Assembly: GCA_028622995.1 (NCBI GenBank) | Contig: JAJQJQ010000102.1 | Coordinates: 1 to 64,000 of the forward strand | Source of the DNA: Panagrolaimus kolymaensis | Lineage: Eukaryota > Nematoda > Chromadorea > Rhabditida > Panagrolaimidae | Length of the DNA stretch: 64,000 nt | Direction: 5' to 3' | In this document: piece after piece, positions 1-11,445 of the stretch | Layout: the number at the start of each line of letters is the position of its first letter | Position numbering within the stretch: the first letter of the stretch is position 1 | Notes under the pieces: generated by a model | Database searches by the model: none | Seen by the model: the letters and a program-made list of their open reading frames with translations, nothing else | What the model was told of the DNA's origin: nothing | Position numbers and translations under genes: made by a program

Positions 1-807
1 ACTTGAAATAATTATGAGTAAAAAAAGTGTGATAATCAAAACACTTTGATTTTTTCTATCGAATTTTATTTAAAAGGCAGTCAGAGAATTTCAAAAAAGT
101 GGTTTATTTACTCTTAAATTTGGAAAAAATGAGAATTAAAGTCTAAAGATAAAAAGTTGAAGAAAAAAAGGATTTACCTCAAGTTAAATAGAAAAAATAA
201 AATTAACATCCCCATTATAACGAAAGATTCTAATTGAGTAAAACTTTAATAAAAGAAAGTAAAAAATTATGCGTACATCTTTTCAATGGCTTTTTGAATT
301 TTGTCTTCCTTTTCTTTCAGTTAAGAAATTTTTAGATTAAAAAGTAATTATTTCTTTTTTGATTTTATTCAATTAGTTGAGCGAAAAAAGGCGTTTTAAA
401 AAATTGTTCAAAGGACAATGGGGTCCATAAAGAAATGAAAAGTTTTCTAATAGATTTGCAAAAAGGTAACAGAATAACGCAAATCTAGAAATTAATAAAA
501 ATAAAATGATGAATATTTTTATTCTTTAATGCTCGCAACTAGTATATTTTAAATTAAGTTAAATAAGACAGAGACTGATCCTTTTTATATAAAAACACTC
601 GGCATAAATAGACAAGTCAAAGGCTCGCCATAAAGTCTTTCTAACGAATGAGCACTTATAAAAGATTTGAGAGTTAGATTTGGAACTAGCGGCGATTAAT
701 TAAAGACGCAATTTTTTTTTTTTATCAAACGCCACCCACAATGCTTGCATTACAAGTAACTATGGTTAAATACTAATGGAATTGAAAGCTTTCTTTAAAG
801 TGATTTG
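1..807. other. Non-coding AT-rich stretch
   Basis: No reading frame or RNA gene can be supported here. The sequence is A/T homopolymer-rich. If the minus-strand gene at 808-1610 uses the good GTAAGT donor just before its in-frame stop, further 3' exons could lie here, but I found no acceptor followed by a Ser/Thr-rich frame. Confidence 0.5.
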
Positions 808-1610
808 TTAAAAACACAACTTACTTGTAACCATTTCAGCCAAAGAAGTGGGATTTTCCAAAACTATCGTGGAAATTTGAGATGAGGATGAGCCTTTAGA
901 ATCACTTGATAATGTCGTTGCGGATGAACTTTGAGGAATTAATTCAGTTATTTTGGTTGTTTTTAAATTTGAGCTAATAGTTGTTGGTAAAACGGTGGAA
1001 GTAAATTTCCCATATTCATCAAAGCTCTTTATGGTTGAAGATGAATAATAATTTGTTTCACCTTAAAATAATAAAAACTATTAATTATATTTTGTTGAAA
1101 GAAAAAATTTTAAATACCTTTCGTTTGTTCCGAAAATGTTGATGTCGTTGGTGAAAGTTGCCCGCTTGTTGTCAATGTCATTGCTCCTGAAAATAACAAG
1201 TTTCATTATATAAAGCTTTTAAATCATTATTCATTATTTTTACCTTTTGCTGTTGTTGTTTGTGGCGGCAATAAACATTCTTCTGGGAAATTATCAATAC
1301 AATCTAAAAAAAACATATAATATTTATTTTATATATTTTTAGCATTATTTGCTTTACTTACAATTATATTCAGTGTCTGTAGGTTCAGATGTACAACTTA
1401 TATAATAGCCCTGACAATCTGGAAAACAAAAAGATAATACCCACAAAATTATTTTACTTTTTTCTTACTTCCATTAATTATCCAATTCCTTTCAATTGCA
1501 ATCGCTTTAAATGCTGCAGGAGAGTATTCTGGTACGCCATTTACATTTGAATTTTGATTTAAATAAAATAAAATTAAAGTTTTGAAAATCACCAAAATAA
1601 AACAATGCAT
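808..1610 (-). CDS. Secreted Ser/Thr-rich (mucin-like) protein with short Cys-rich segment
   Basis: Five exons: 1469-1610, 1362-1418, 1244-1303, 1118-1186 and 808-1061. All phases close, giving 193 residues. The start codon at 1608-1610 opens a typical signal peptide (Lys/Phe/Leu-rich core, residues 1 to about 25). Residues about 49-78 hold four cysteines spaced like a small disulphide module. The rest is dominated by Ser, Thr, Gln and Lys, as in O-glycosylated mucin-like nematode secreted proteins. The last exon reads through a good GTAAGT donor to TAA at 808-810, so the real C-terminus could differ. It faces away from the similar gene at 4106, which suggests a local family. No enzymatic domain was recognised, and surface or cuticle glycoprotein is inference. 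Confidence 0.6.
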
Positions 1611-2824
1611 AAATACCAAATACTTTAATAATGGAAAATCTCAAAATTATCAATATCTAAAAAATGAATGAATTTTTGTGTAGGAAAAAAGATAAAGATG
1701 AGCCTAAAAAAGCGGATAAAAATGGGTGTTTCCATTTCTTAAACATGTTTGTTAAAGTTTAAATAAAATCTTACCTTAGATGAAGCAAAATTTATAAATA
1801 AAATATATTTTGGAAAATAATATTACAAAAAAATGGCAGGAAAAATAATGACTTTGAATTTGAATATATTAAATTTATCACTTTTCTTTATTAAGTTAGA
1901 AAGAATTGCGCAGTCAGTCGAGAGTAAATAAAAAAAAACCAAGAGAAAATAAGAAATCCGCCGACTGCTTCCAAGCTAGATTGCTGGTTTAAAATGAAGC
2001 TTTTCTTCATTTTCTGATGAACTTGATAGAATGCTGCCATTAGCAATGCCAAGGAGATGATATTACCAAGCGACCCACCTCCATACGCCTCGGCATTTCA
2101 TTGTTCGTCGAAATTTTGTAATAAAAAGTAATTTGTTTTTTTGCAAAACCATCTTGAAGACTGGGTTTATATTGAAGACATTTCAAAAATATTATATATA
2201 CGTGGAAAATAAATGAAGCATTCTAAAATCTTATCACTTTTTATTTACCACACAATCTCTGAAACTTTATTTTCTTAAACGATCTTCTTTATAAAATATT
2301 TATTTTTTGTACACAGGCGATATTATTTGTGGCATGGTTATGCCATTAAAAAATGCAAAAATATTTTGCTACTGATTTTAAAAACATTTTAATCGTACTT
2401 TTAAAATAATTAATTTTTATAGTTTTATAGACGTTTGAAAAGTTGTGGCGCCACAAGAAATAAAAGTAAAATAAATTAGTATGTTTCATGATCAACGAAA
2501 AAATTAGACAAAAATATTAATAAAAAATCTTTTAAATTCTGTCAACTTTAAAAAAAACACATGTATAAAAAAGATATCAGAAACGCTGTCATTTAAAAAA
2601 AGTTCTTGGAAAATAGGACAAAATTAAAAAAAAGAAGACAAATAAGAAGAAAAAATAGAACATATTTTCGCGAAAAAAAAATCTGCATGTATAAAAAACT
2701 TTTTGACATCTTGCAATAAACATTTTTCTTCTGAAAATTAGATCACTTCTCTCATCTATTCTGTGTTTCAACGAAATGATGGATGAAACACAAAATTGGA
2801 TTACCTTTAATCCTTATCATGAAA

Positions 2825-2841
2825 AGAGAGAGAGAGAGAGA
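2825..2841. repeat. AG dinucleotide microsatellite
   Basis: Uninterrupted AG repeat of about eight units, read directly from the sequence. Confidence 0.9.
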
Positions 2842-3189
2842 TGCGATATAAAAAAAATTTACAGTTATCTTCCCACATTAAACTTTCTGCCAATCAAAAA
2901 AAAAGTAAGAATGCATAAAAAAACTATTACATCCATAAGATATCGAAAAAAAAAGAGCTTAAGAGTTTGTGACGACACAAAATTTAAATAGAATGTAATG
3001 ATTTATTCTCGAACAAAATGGTATAAAAGCTAACAAATTTTTTTTACATATATATACATATACTTATTATAAGGGTTTCTCTCTCTTTTAAAGGCTCTCT
3101 CATAATTTTAAATCTTTATAATGGGAAGCTTTTTCGCCCTCTTGGATTTAATGCAAAGAAAATTTTTTAATTTTTTTATTTGCCAAACT

Positions 3190-3480
3190 TCGTTTATGCG
3201 CAATGGATAGTCATGGCAGCAGTCGAATCTATCAGGATTGTGCCCTATGTCGGGTTTAAAAGGACCGGATTGAGATTTTTAAGGCATTTAAAAAGGTAGC
3301 AAAGGGATACCAAGCAAAAAAATTAATTTTTTACAAAAAAAATATTTCATCCGGGCCGGTCCACTTTTGAAACGGCCGGGTCGTGCCGGTTCGACAAAAA
3401 TCAAACCGCTTGCCATATCTAGCAATGGCTGTCAAATCGGTCGACGAAATGACACGGCTAATCGTCGCAGCAATGCTTTT
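3190..3480. repeat. GC-rich, transposon-like patch
   Basis: Unlike its surroundings, this patch carries many CCGG, GGCC and GTCG words, densest at 3349-3408 with GGGCCGG, CGGCCGGG and GTGCCGG. The base composition suggests inserted or repeat-derived DNA. No terminal repeats or frame were found. It shares short GGGCCGG words with the hairpin at 33530-33584. Confidence 0.35.
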
Positions 3481-4105
3481 TACATTTTTGATTCAATAAT
3501 GCTGCACGAAAAAATAAAAAAAATACTCAAATAGCTTCGCTTCAGCGATGTGTCGCTGTTTCAAAGAGCGACGGTATTTTTAGTGATTTTCAAAAAATTG
3601 TCTCTTCATCGAAGCGTTTGACAACATCGCTGAAGAAATAATGGTGAAAATCGCCCAACATGAAGCAAATCGCATTTTTTCGCTGAAACACAATTGTTAA
3701 AGAAAAAAGCGATTTAACATCCATATTTTGCGCAGAAAACTGATTCCAAAGAAAAGTTTATTTTAGATGGTCCTGGCACCTAGAGTCTTTTAGATCTTCT
3801 TTACTTTGGATTTCCTTTATTAAGCGGGAGTTAAATTTCAAAGCACTTTCTGAAAGTATTCAAAACTTTCAAAGATTTTAGTTTCTAAGCTTTGAAATTT
3901 TGAGGAATATCAGGTGAAATAAAGTGAAGAAATCCTATATGTTTTTTTTTATTTTTTAATATTTTTTTATTTTAAATATTGTTAAACTATAATGTTAAAT
4001 TATGTTAATTAAAAGTTCTTGTCTAGAAAATTTTTAGTGTTGTTCCTACAAGAAAATACTTTAACTTTGATAAACTTTGAATTTTTAAGTGGTAAAATAA
4101 GTACG

Positions 4106-5345
4106 ATGCTTTCTTTCACTCTGCCTTTGCTCGTTTTCACAGCTGCCATTTATGTTTCGCAAGCATGTATCCCAATGGCTCCACCAAAGGGCTCAGGTGA
4201 CATCCATATCAGATCGACGACTACAACCACGGGCTTGCCAACAACTTCAACAACAGCAGTATTACCAACTTCTACAAGTACAAGTAAAAATAGGGGCATA
4301 AATGAATGAATAACTAAAAAATTATTTAATTTGAGTTCCATCAACAACCACTTCCCTTCTTACAACCACAAGTAGTACAACGCCATCAACAACTTCGACA
4401 TCATCGTCAACATCAACAACTTCCATCACTTCCACTACTTCAACTACTTCCACGACTTCAACAACAAGCGGATGCGTGCAACCACCTCAAACATCTTCAA
4501 TATATATACCAAACAATGCCATTGGTAATAATGATGTACAAAGAACGCCCGAGGACGGTATTTTTTTTTTATTATTAGTATAAAGATTTTTTTAAAGACG
4601 GTGCGATTTGATAGCTTAATTAATCTAAAACAACCTGGCTTGTGTTTTTTTTTTATTAAAGCCACTTTCCCTTCATTTGGCTGTTTAATAATAATTTTAA
4701 TAAAAGAAAGGATCAACATTTTTTTGCAAGATCCAATTTATTATTTTCGAAAATGTGCATGTAAGAATTATTTGTAAAACTGTTTATTTTATTTTCAGGG
4801 CTTTGCACATGTGATGAAGGGATAAAATATTTTTATCAAACGAAAACTAATCCTGACACAAATGCGATAATAACACAGTAGGTTTTTTATTACAATTTTC
4901 ATTAATTATTTTTTAAAATGACCATATGATATTACTTATAAAAATGGATCCACACTTAGAAGCATACAACTTAAGATTTTCAAAAAAAAAAAAAAGATTT
5001 GTAAGAATTTTTATTCTTTCTGTAAAATTTGATTATAGACGGGATATAATTATAATGTGCCCCACTCTTTGTATATGTGATAAAAATAATCAATGTTATC
5101 AATATGCAACGACAACGCGTCCAGATGTGCAACTATATTCTTTTTGCGACGTTAATGGTTGCTTCATGAGGGCAGTTAATTTTGATTCTCAACCTTTAAT
5201 AAATATTAATGATCCCGCTGATATAATTCTACCTAGAGATCAACGTGAAGCTGATGATCTCACATATAAGCCGATAACAGATCCTATATTTTTAAGCATT
5301 ACTAAATTTAGTTGTACTGAATGCCCTGTTGAAAGTACATGCTAG
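4106..5345 (+). CDS. Secreted Thr/Ser-rich mucin-like protein with C-terminal Cys module
   Basis: Four exons: 4106-4283, 4336-4557, 4799-4877 and 5039-5345. Phases close, giving 261 residues. ATG 4106 was chosen because a signal peptide starts there (hydrophobic core, Ala-Cys near residue 21). Residues about 40-110 are almost pure Thr/Ser with Pro, the hallmark of a heavily O-glycosylated linker. The last 140 residues hold two related blocks, Leu-Cys-Thr-Cys-Asp and Leu-Cys-Ile-Cys-Asp, each followed by an aromatic Tyr-Gln stretch, then further cysteines to the C-terminal Cys. That suggests a disulphide-bonded extracellular module, possibly related to nematode six-Cys (C6) domains. Function is not recognised; a surface-coat or epithelial mucin is the likeliest reading. 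Confidence 0.65.
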
Positions 5346-5567
5346 TGTGAAGACGCATTTTTTTGCGCATTTTATGTTTTTTTTTTATTTTCCATATAAT
5401 TTTATATTTTTAATATCCATGTTTTTTATTTTTATTGTTTTATTTAAAGAATTTATAAAGCAAATGGGACGTTACATAATCAATTGGGAATCAAAAATTA
5501 ATCAAAGAAAAAACTGCAGTTATTTCTTACAAAAATAGGGGCGTTACATATTTAACACTCGACAATA

Positions 5568-7111
5568 ATGTCCACATCCCGAACGATGGATTCTAAATTC
5601 ACTTCTCTCATAGTTAAACCAACAGTTGGCAATTTCGTTAGCCGCCAAACAGGTGAAAAGGAATTTTCTATTAAAACTGGTCCTAAACTTGCCTCAACGA
5701 CAAATCAAAAACTTGATGGAACTCTCTACGCCTCATCCTATACAGCTTCAGATAGAAAATTATCGTCTGTTGGAGGAACATCTGAAGATCAAAAAACATC
5801 TCATATAACATTTTCAGAGTTTATTTCACCTTCAAGTTTATCATTAGTGAACGATGGATTAAAAACATCTTCTGCACCTGATATTGTTCAAAATTAGGAT
5901 TTTCTTTACTTTAACGGGGCAAAATCGCCGACCGAGATGATTCATCGTCAATAAAAGTTTCGAAAAAAATTGATTCTTCGAGTACAAAACAAATGGATGA
6001 TGATTTGCAAACGCGAGAAGTAACATCAAGCTTCAGTTCGTCATCCGAGGCCTCCACGAAAACTAATAATTTAAATGAAATTGATGCACATTCAAGTAAA
6101 GGTAATAAAATTAATAGCATTACACAAATAAAAAAGATTTAACTAAAAAACAAAAAAAATTTCAGGAAGTCAAACATCAATGACTAAATCCATGCCAACC
6201 ACCAATCAGGATTAAAGTAGCAGAAGCTCACAAATTTTGACCGATAAACGTAACTATAAACATTAAAAATAAAAAAACATAAGAAAAAAAATTAATAAAT
6301 CAAAAATTTATTTCAGAAAGTAACCCAATCACACAGAAGGATATAATTTATTCGAAGCTAACAGAATCACAAACAGATTCAACCCAAAGCTCCGTGGATG
6401 GCAAAAAAGGTAATACTTTGCATTTAAAAAAATTTAAAAAACACATAAAAATAAATTTGTTTTTTAGACACTGAAAAGGCTCCATTATCAAAGACAACTC
6501 TGCCACCAAGTACAACCAAATAAGGTCAAGGAGAAAGTCAAAAATTCACGGAAAAACCAAGCACGCGTTCCACCACGCTTGGTGAGAGTTCAACAAAAGC
6601 AACCAAAAGAAGCAGCGGAGAAAGTGACACACCAGCCGTTAATAGTTTAAAAAAATCCAGCGCATGGTCAGATGATAATGAACCAAATACAACACCTCTG
6701 CCTTCGTCATCGGGCCGAAGTGAACAACAACAACAAAAACAGCAAAGTTCCACAACAAGAATGAATCTAATATATAAAAATGACGTTTCTCCATTCTTAA
6801 ATTTTTTTTCTGAACTTTTTTCTGATATTTCCAGCTTTTTTTCTGGCCTTTATTCCGACATCTCATACTTTTTTTCAGATTTTTTTTCTGACATAAAACC
6901 AAATAGCTATAGAGAAGTTAAGGAGAGACTTAACCACCTCCTTCCTGTAATTCTTGGTTGCCTTTTAAATTTTTCTTTCATTCTTTGGGATGTTTTTTTA
7001 ATTCGTCAAATCCATCCAACTATAGTGTTGATCTTCCACTTTATTTTTTATTTTTTCTTTTTTCGACTCATTTACTACTTTTTCGTATTACCTGTTCTTA
7101 GGCTTGGTTAG
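5568..7111 (+). pseudogene. Interrupted Ser/Thr-rich membrane protein gene
   Basis: A Ser/Thr-rich frame runs 5568-5897, ends in TAG, and resumes in another frame at about 5936-6101. It then continues through exons with good splice sites and matching phase-1 borders: 6166-6249, 6317-6409 and 6468-7111. In-frame TAA codons occur inside the 6166-6249 exon and at 6521-6523, yet the frame stays open and Ser/Thr-rich on both sides. From about 6761 it becomes strongly hydrophobic. Three tandem 11-residue units of the FFSxLFSDIS type are followed by one or two probable membrane segments and a TAG-ended tail. The simplest reading is a decayed mucin-like membrane protein. Two separate small genes or assembly errors are alternatives. 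Confidence 0.5.
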
Positions 7112-10100
7112 ATTTTAATGTTAATTTCCATAATTTAAATTAAAGTTTTGTTTTGTTTTTTGTTTTTGTCTGCTTTTAAATAAAATATATATTTTTTGAT
7201 TGTTTTTTGTTTTGTTTAAAAAGCTTTTATTTGTTTGAAATTATACGAGGTTTTTATGAAAAAATAAAATTTTTATTCTCTCATTTCCTTTCTCTTGATC
7301 TTTTTTTAACAATTTCTCAACACAAAAAAAATACATACTAAATTTTGAAAGTTACATTTTCTTTTGTAAAAAAACAATTCTGCAAAACTTTCTTTTTTCT
7401 TTAATTTTTATAAAATCAGTTTATTACCATAATTTTTTGCTTGAAATAAATGAAATTAAAATGTCAGTGTAAATTTTTTATTAAAAATCTTGAAATTATC
7501 TGTTCTTAATTTTGCAAAGAAAAAAGCTTTCATGCTTTTTGTTTTGATTTTACGAAAATTTAAAAAAAAAAAGTAAAATTAATTTGATGAAAATGGGTTG
7601 AAAAAAAATGGATTGCATAATTTGTGTTTATCAATCAACAACAAAAAAAACTTTCAAATAAAATTACAAAAAAGAATAGCCATTAATTTTAAAATTATGT
7701 CAAATAAAAAAAATTCTTTGCGCATAAAAAAGTTTAACTTTTCAATATTTTGCAAAAAAATGAACGCATCAATACATAAAATTAGTTTGTCGCGACAGTT
7801 TTTCTTCGTCTTCACTTTTAAATTTTGATGGATGTGTTTTTGGTTCAAATAAACGAAACAAAAAAACGGACAAATCAGTTTAATGAACAATTAATCAAAA
7901 AAGGTTACATCGACTTTATAGATTTTTTCGGTGTTTATTTATTATTCCAATAATTTTAGAGTTTCACTTTGAACCTTTTGGGATTCCATTGTTTTGAAAG
8001 TTTTGAGCTTTCAAAAATCCTTTTTTCTATTTTCGGTGTTTTGATAAAGTGCAAACACACCTTTGGCACAGATTTTTGTTAATATTTTGAAATCTTTTGT
8101 ACAGTAAAAAAAGCAATAAATTTTTATGCCTTTAGCACTTTTGAAAAACAAGTAATAGCAAAGCTAATTCGAAAAAATAATATTATTCATCGAGGTAAAA
8201 TAATAAAGATCAAGCAGAAAATAATAATGTTTCCAAGCAAAGAAAAACACCGTTTAATTATAGTTAAAAATATTTTCCCTTGTGTTTGATAAAAGTAAAA
8301 TATTCAAATTTTTAGTTTTTTTACTTAAAAATGAGTAAAATGGTTAATTTGGGTGTAGGTTTGCAAGAGATTTAAGCTATACGTTTGTTTATAGATTTTT
8401 ATAGCTTAAATTTTGTATCAAATGTTATTGTTGTTTCTTGCTTTAATTTTGAAAACATTTTTGATGACAAATTTTTTAAAACAAAATTATGAAAAGCTTG
8501 GGGAGAGTGATGTGTTTTTTTTCTTTTGAAATATTTTTTTAAGCTGATGAGGCTTTATTTTTCTTAAATATGACCAAGGCCAAAAAACAAATAAAAAGTA
8601 ATAAGAAAAAAGATGTTTGTGTGTTTGGGCTTTCTATGGTTTGTTTTTGGCAAAGTACATTTGTTCATTTGTTTTGCCTTTGGAAGATAAGTCGGCGCAA
8701 TAAATTTCAAAGCTTTCAAAATAACAAAAGAAATTTGATGACAAATTCATGAAAATATTTTTCTAGTTTTGTGGATTTTAATCGAAAGTAATGAGAAGTT
8801 TTACCCATAAAAACTAAAAAACTTGGAATCCACCTTCTAGAAAAGTAAGGCTAGGGAATATTTTGGACCCAATTCAAAGCTAGCTTTTAAAAATAAAATA
8901 TTTGAGAGCACCAAAATTAGAAACTTTCAAAGCATCGATGCAAGAAATAGCTGACATATATGTATTCTAAAAATTTTAAAAAAACTTCTTTTTTGATTTG
9001 GATTTGGAAGAAAAATAATGCAAATATGTAACTCTTATTTTTTTTGATACATTTTTTACTCAATTTGTTCCTGTAGTCACCACAAATGACACTGATTAAC
9101 TTTGGGAAGATCTTTTTTCTTTGCGATTTTTTATTTAGAAACTTTTTTTTCAACCTATTTAGATGTTTAATGCGTCCAATTTTTTTTAAACATTTCAAAA
9201 AAAAAAACAGCGCAACTGATTAATTAATCATTTATTGTATTATTATTTTTAATTAATTGATAAAGCTTTTTAATTTTTTTAAACTTTCCCAGGGTTTGAT
9301 TGATGGAGATCGAGAATGACCAAAATTAAAAAATATTGATATCTTTCTTTTTTTAACTTCCTGTGAAATTTCTTTTTGTGTCATTTTTTTACATTAATCA
9401 AAAAAGGGAATTTAAACTTTTTTAATAAACATTGGGTTAAAGATTTTGATTGCAGGGATAAAATTTTTAAAATATTTAATGAAACAAATAAAAAAAGCAT
9501 TTGAAAATTTTAAAAATTGTTTTGGAAGCTAATTAGAAAGAAGCTAATGACATACATAAATATATTGCATCTTTTGCAACCGATCAAGAGCAAAAAAAGG
9601 TTATTAAAATTGTTAAAGTTTTTGTGTTGGCTTTTTATTATTTGATTTTTGCAGAGTTGCTTGGTGACATTTTTGAAGATGAGTCGAAGCAATAAATTTT
9701 AAAGATTCAACAATAAAAAAAGAAATTCAATGCTAAATTTTATCTAAACAAAATAATATTTTTTTGTTTGTAGTTTCTGCATTTTAAACAAATAAACATA
9801 AATCAAAAACTAGAAGTATCTTTTAAAAAGTTATTTATTCGAGAAATTTTTATGAGGATTTATTTATAATGAACGTCAAAGCGAAAATCTTAGAAAACAC
9901 AATTGCAATTTGATTACATGAATGATTTACAAAAGACAAAATTAAATAAAACAATTTAAGTATCCAAAGTGAAATAATATTTTAAGAAAAGCCATGGAAC
10001 ATAATAATTATTTTGTTTTTTTCTTTCGTTTGCTTTTATGAAAGTATGGATGCTTTGGTTTCATCGATCAAAATAGCGACTATAAAAGAAAAAAAAAACA

Positions 10101-10453
10101 CCACCGAAGCAATATTGAGACTATAAAATTTTCCAATAAAATTTCCCTTTATTTCATGCAAAAATACATAGTTGAAACAAAATTCTGTAACTTCCTTTCA
10201 TTTACAAGTCAATTTGTATTTCTTTTTTTTTTTTTGCTTCGATCTCGTTTTCTCAAAATACTAAAGAATATCTGAATTTGCTTTTTTCTCTCACCTCTAA
10301 GCCGTTGTTTTTAGGCACCCTCTTTTCGCCTTATTTATATATCTGCCAAAGCATTCTTTATTTCGTTGTGAGACATTTCTATTGGCTTTATTCAATAATT
10401 TTTTTTCAAAATCGAGGATTTTCATGATCGAGTAAAATTTATCATCATCTATT
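7112..10453. other. Gene-poor AT-rich region
   Basis: About 3.3 kb in which only short low-complexity frames occur, rich in Lys, Phe and Asn and with no splice logic. Two stretches, about 8625-8790 and 9612-9785, resemble each other (GATAAGTCGGCGCAATAAAT against GATGAGTCGAAGCAATAAAT, then diverged flanks), so an old dispersed or tandem repeat is possible. The last few hundred bases are the probable promoter of the BLOC1S1 gene. Confidence 0.45.
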
Positions 10454-10998
10454 ATGCTTCCTCAACAAGTTAAAGATCATCATGTGAAGCAACAAATACG
10501 AAGAAAATTACAAGGTTTGGTTTTCTATTTTTTTGTAGATTACTTTTAAATGTTTAAAATGAATTTCAGAAAAGAGAAAAAATGAAGCGATTGTTGCTGC
10601 ACATGCTTTTTCTAATTCCGTCGTGGATCATTTAAAAGCAAAGTAACTCTAACTCTTTTTTTAAATATATTTAATTTGAGTAGTTTCAGAGTTTCCCATG
10701 CTTATAATAATCAGAAAAGGCTTGACCACGAAGGAAAGCGATTGGATAGTAATGCGACAAAATTAATTGTTCAAGCTGAACAATGGGCAAATATGATTGA
10801 ATCTTTCACCGATGCAATCAAAGTAATTTTCTTCAAATTTAATATATACTAAATTAAACTAGAATTTAAATATTTTAGGAAATGGGCGATGTACAAAGTT
10901 GGGGAACGGTGATGAAAAATGATATGAAAATCATTACCAAAACTTTGGAACAAGTTCACTCCAAGGAAACGAATATTCAAGCCAAGGATGAAAATTGA
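10454..10998 (+). CDS. blos-1: BLOC-1 complex subunit 1 (GCN5L1-like)
   Basis: Four exons: 10454-10514, 10570-10642, 10690-10822 and 10879-10998. Phases close to 128 residues, the usual size of this family. Diagnostic blocks are present: an N-terminal helix with Lys/Gln/Arg, then K-R-K-N-E-A-I-V-A-A (family RRREAI-AA), VDHL, a Tyr-x-Asn-Q-K-R-L-D-H-E block, QWxxMIExF and a Lys-Glu-Met-Gly-Asp-Val-Gln-x-Trp block. BLOC1S1 is the small coiled-coil subunit shared by BLOC-1 and BORC. These complexes act in lysosome-related organelle formation and lysosome positioning, and the protein also influences protein acetylation. Introns are 47-56 bp. An AATAAA follows about 70 bp after the stop. Confidence 0.9.
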
Positions 10999-11445
10999 AG
11001 TTTCTGAGCTTCATAGACTTGTAATTATTGAATCGCTTATTTTCATTTTTTAGCATATAAAGAAACCAAATAAAAGATTTAAGGTTTTTAAAACAAAAAA
11101 TAATTTTAATCCGATGGCATCTGTGCGAATGGCAAAGGATTAAATGTAAACGATAACCAAAAAAACAATAAAAAAGTTACTCATCCGATTGAATTTAGTT
11201 TATGAATAATTCAAAAAACTTTTTTTTTAAATTCTTTCTTTAAGATTAAAAGAAAATTTCGTGTTAAGAAATTTTTGGACATTTTGTGAAATTGTTTTGC
11301 TAATTTAAAATATCTTCGATAGCAAATATATATTAATGCGAATTATATCATATTTATTGTATTTTGGCTGTTTATAAATATAAACGTTGTAAGGGATTAT
11401 AAAATTTTTCACACTGAATCTTTCAAATAATAAAACTTTTAAAAT
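10999..11445. other. Short intergenic spacer
   Basis: Holds the 3' end of the BLOC1S1 gene (AATAAA near 11069) and the promoter of the next gene. Nothing else is seen. Confidence 0.5.

Larger units (their letters stand above)
1611..4105. other. Intergenic region between divergent Ser/Thr-rich genes
   Basis: No supported gene. It contains an AG microsatellite (2825-2841), a GC-rich repeat-like patch (about 3190-3480) and a 12-bp inverted repeat, CTTCAGCGATGT, at 3540-3551 and 3624-3635 within a cluster of TCGCTG/CAGCGA words. The promoters of both flanking genes must lie here. Confidence 0.5.

Noticed and set aside
2589..2991. Small frames of 60-71 codons on both strands
   Set aside because: Composition reflects poly-A/T runs and the AG microsatellite; no start context, splice sites or motif.
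3540..3635. 12-bp inverted repeat and TCGCTG cluster as a MITE
   Set aside because: Arms are short, spacing 72 bp, and no target duplication or second copy was found, so only noted in the intergenic entry.
7598..9692. Short Lys/Phe frames between the mucin-like locus and BLOC1S1
   Set aside because: Typical of chance frames in AT-rich DNA; only the repeat-like similarity between about 8.7 and 9.7 kb was kept, as a weak note.
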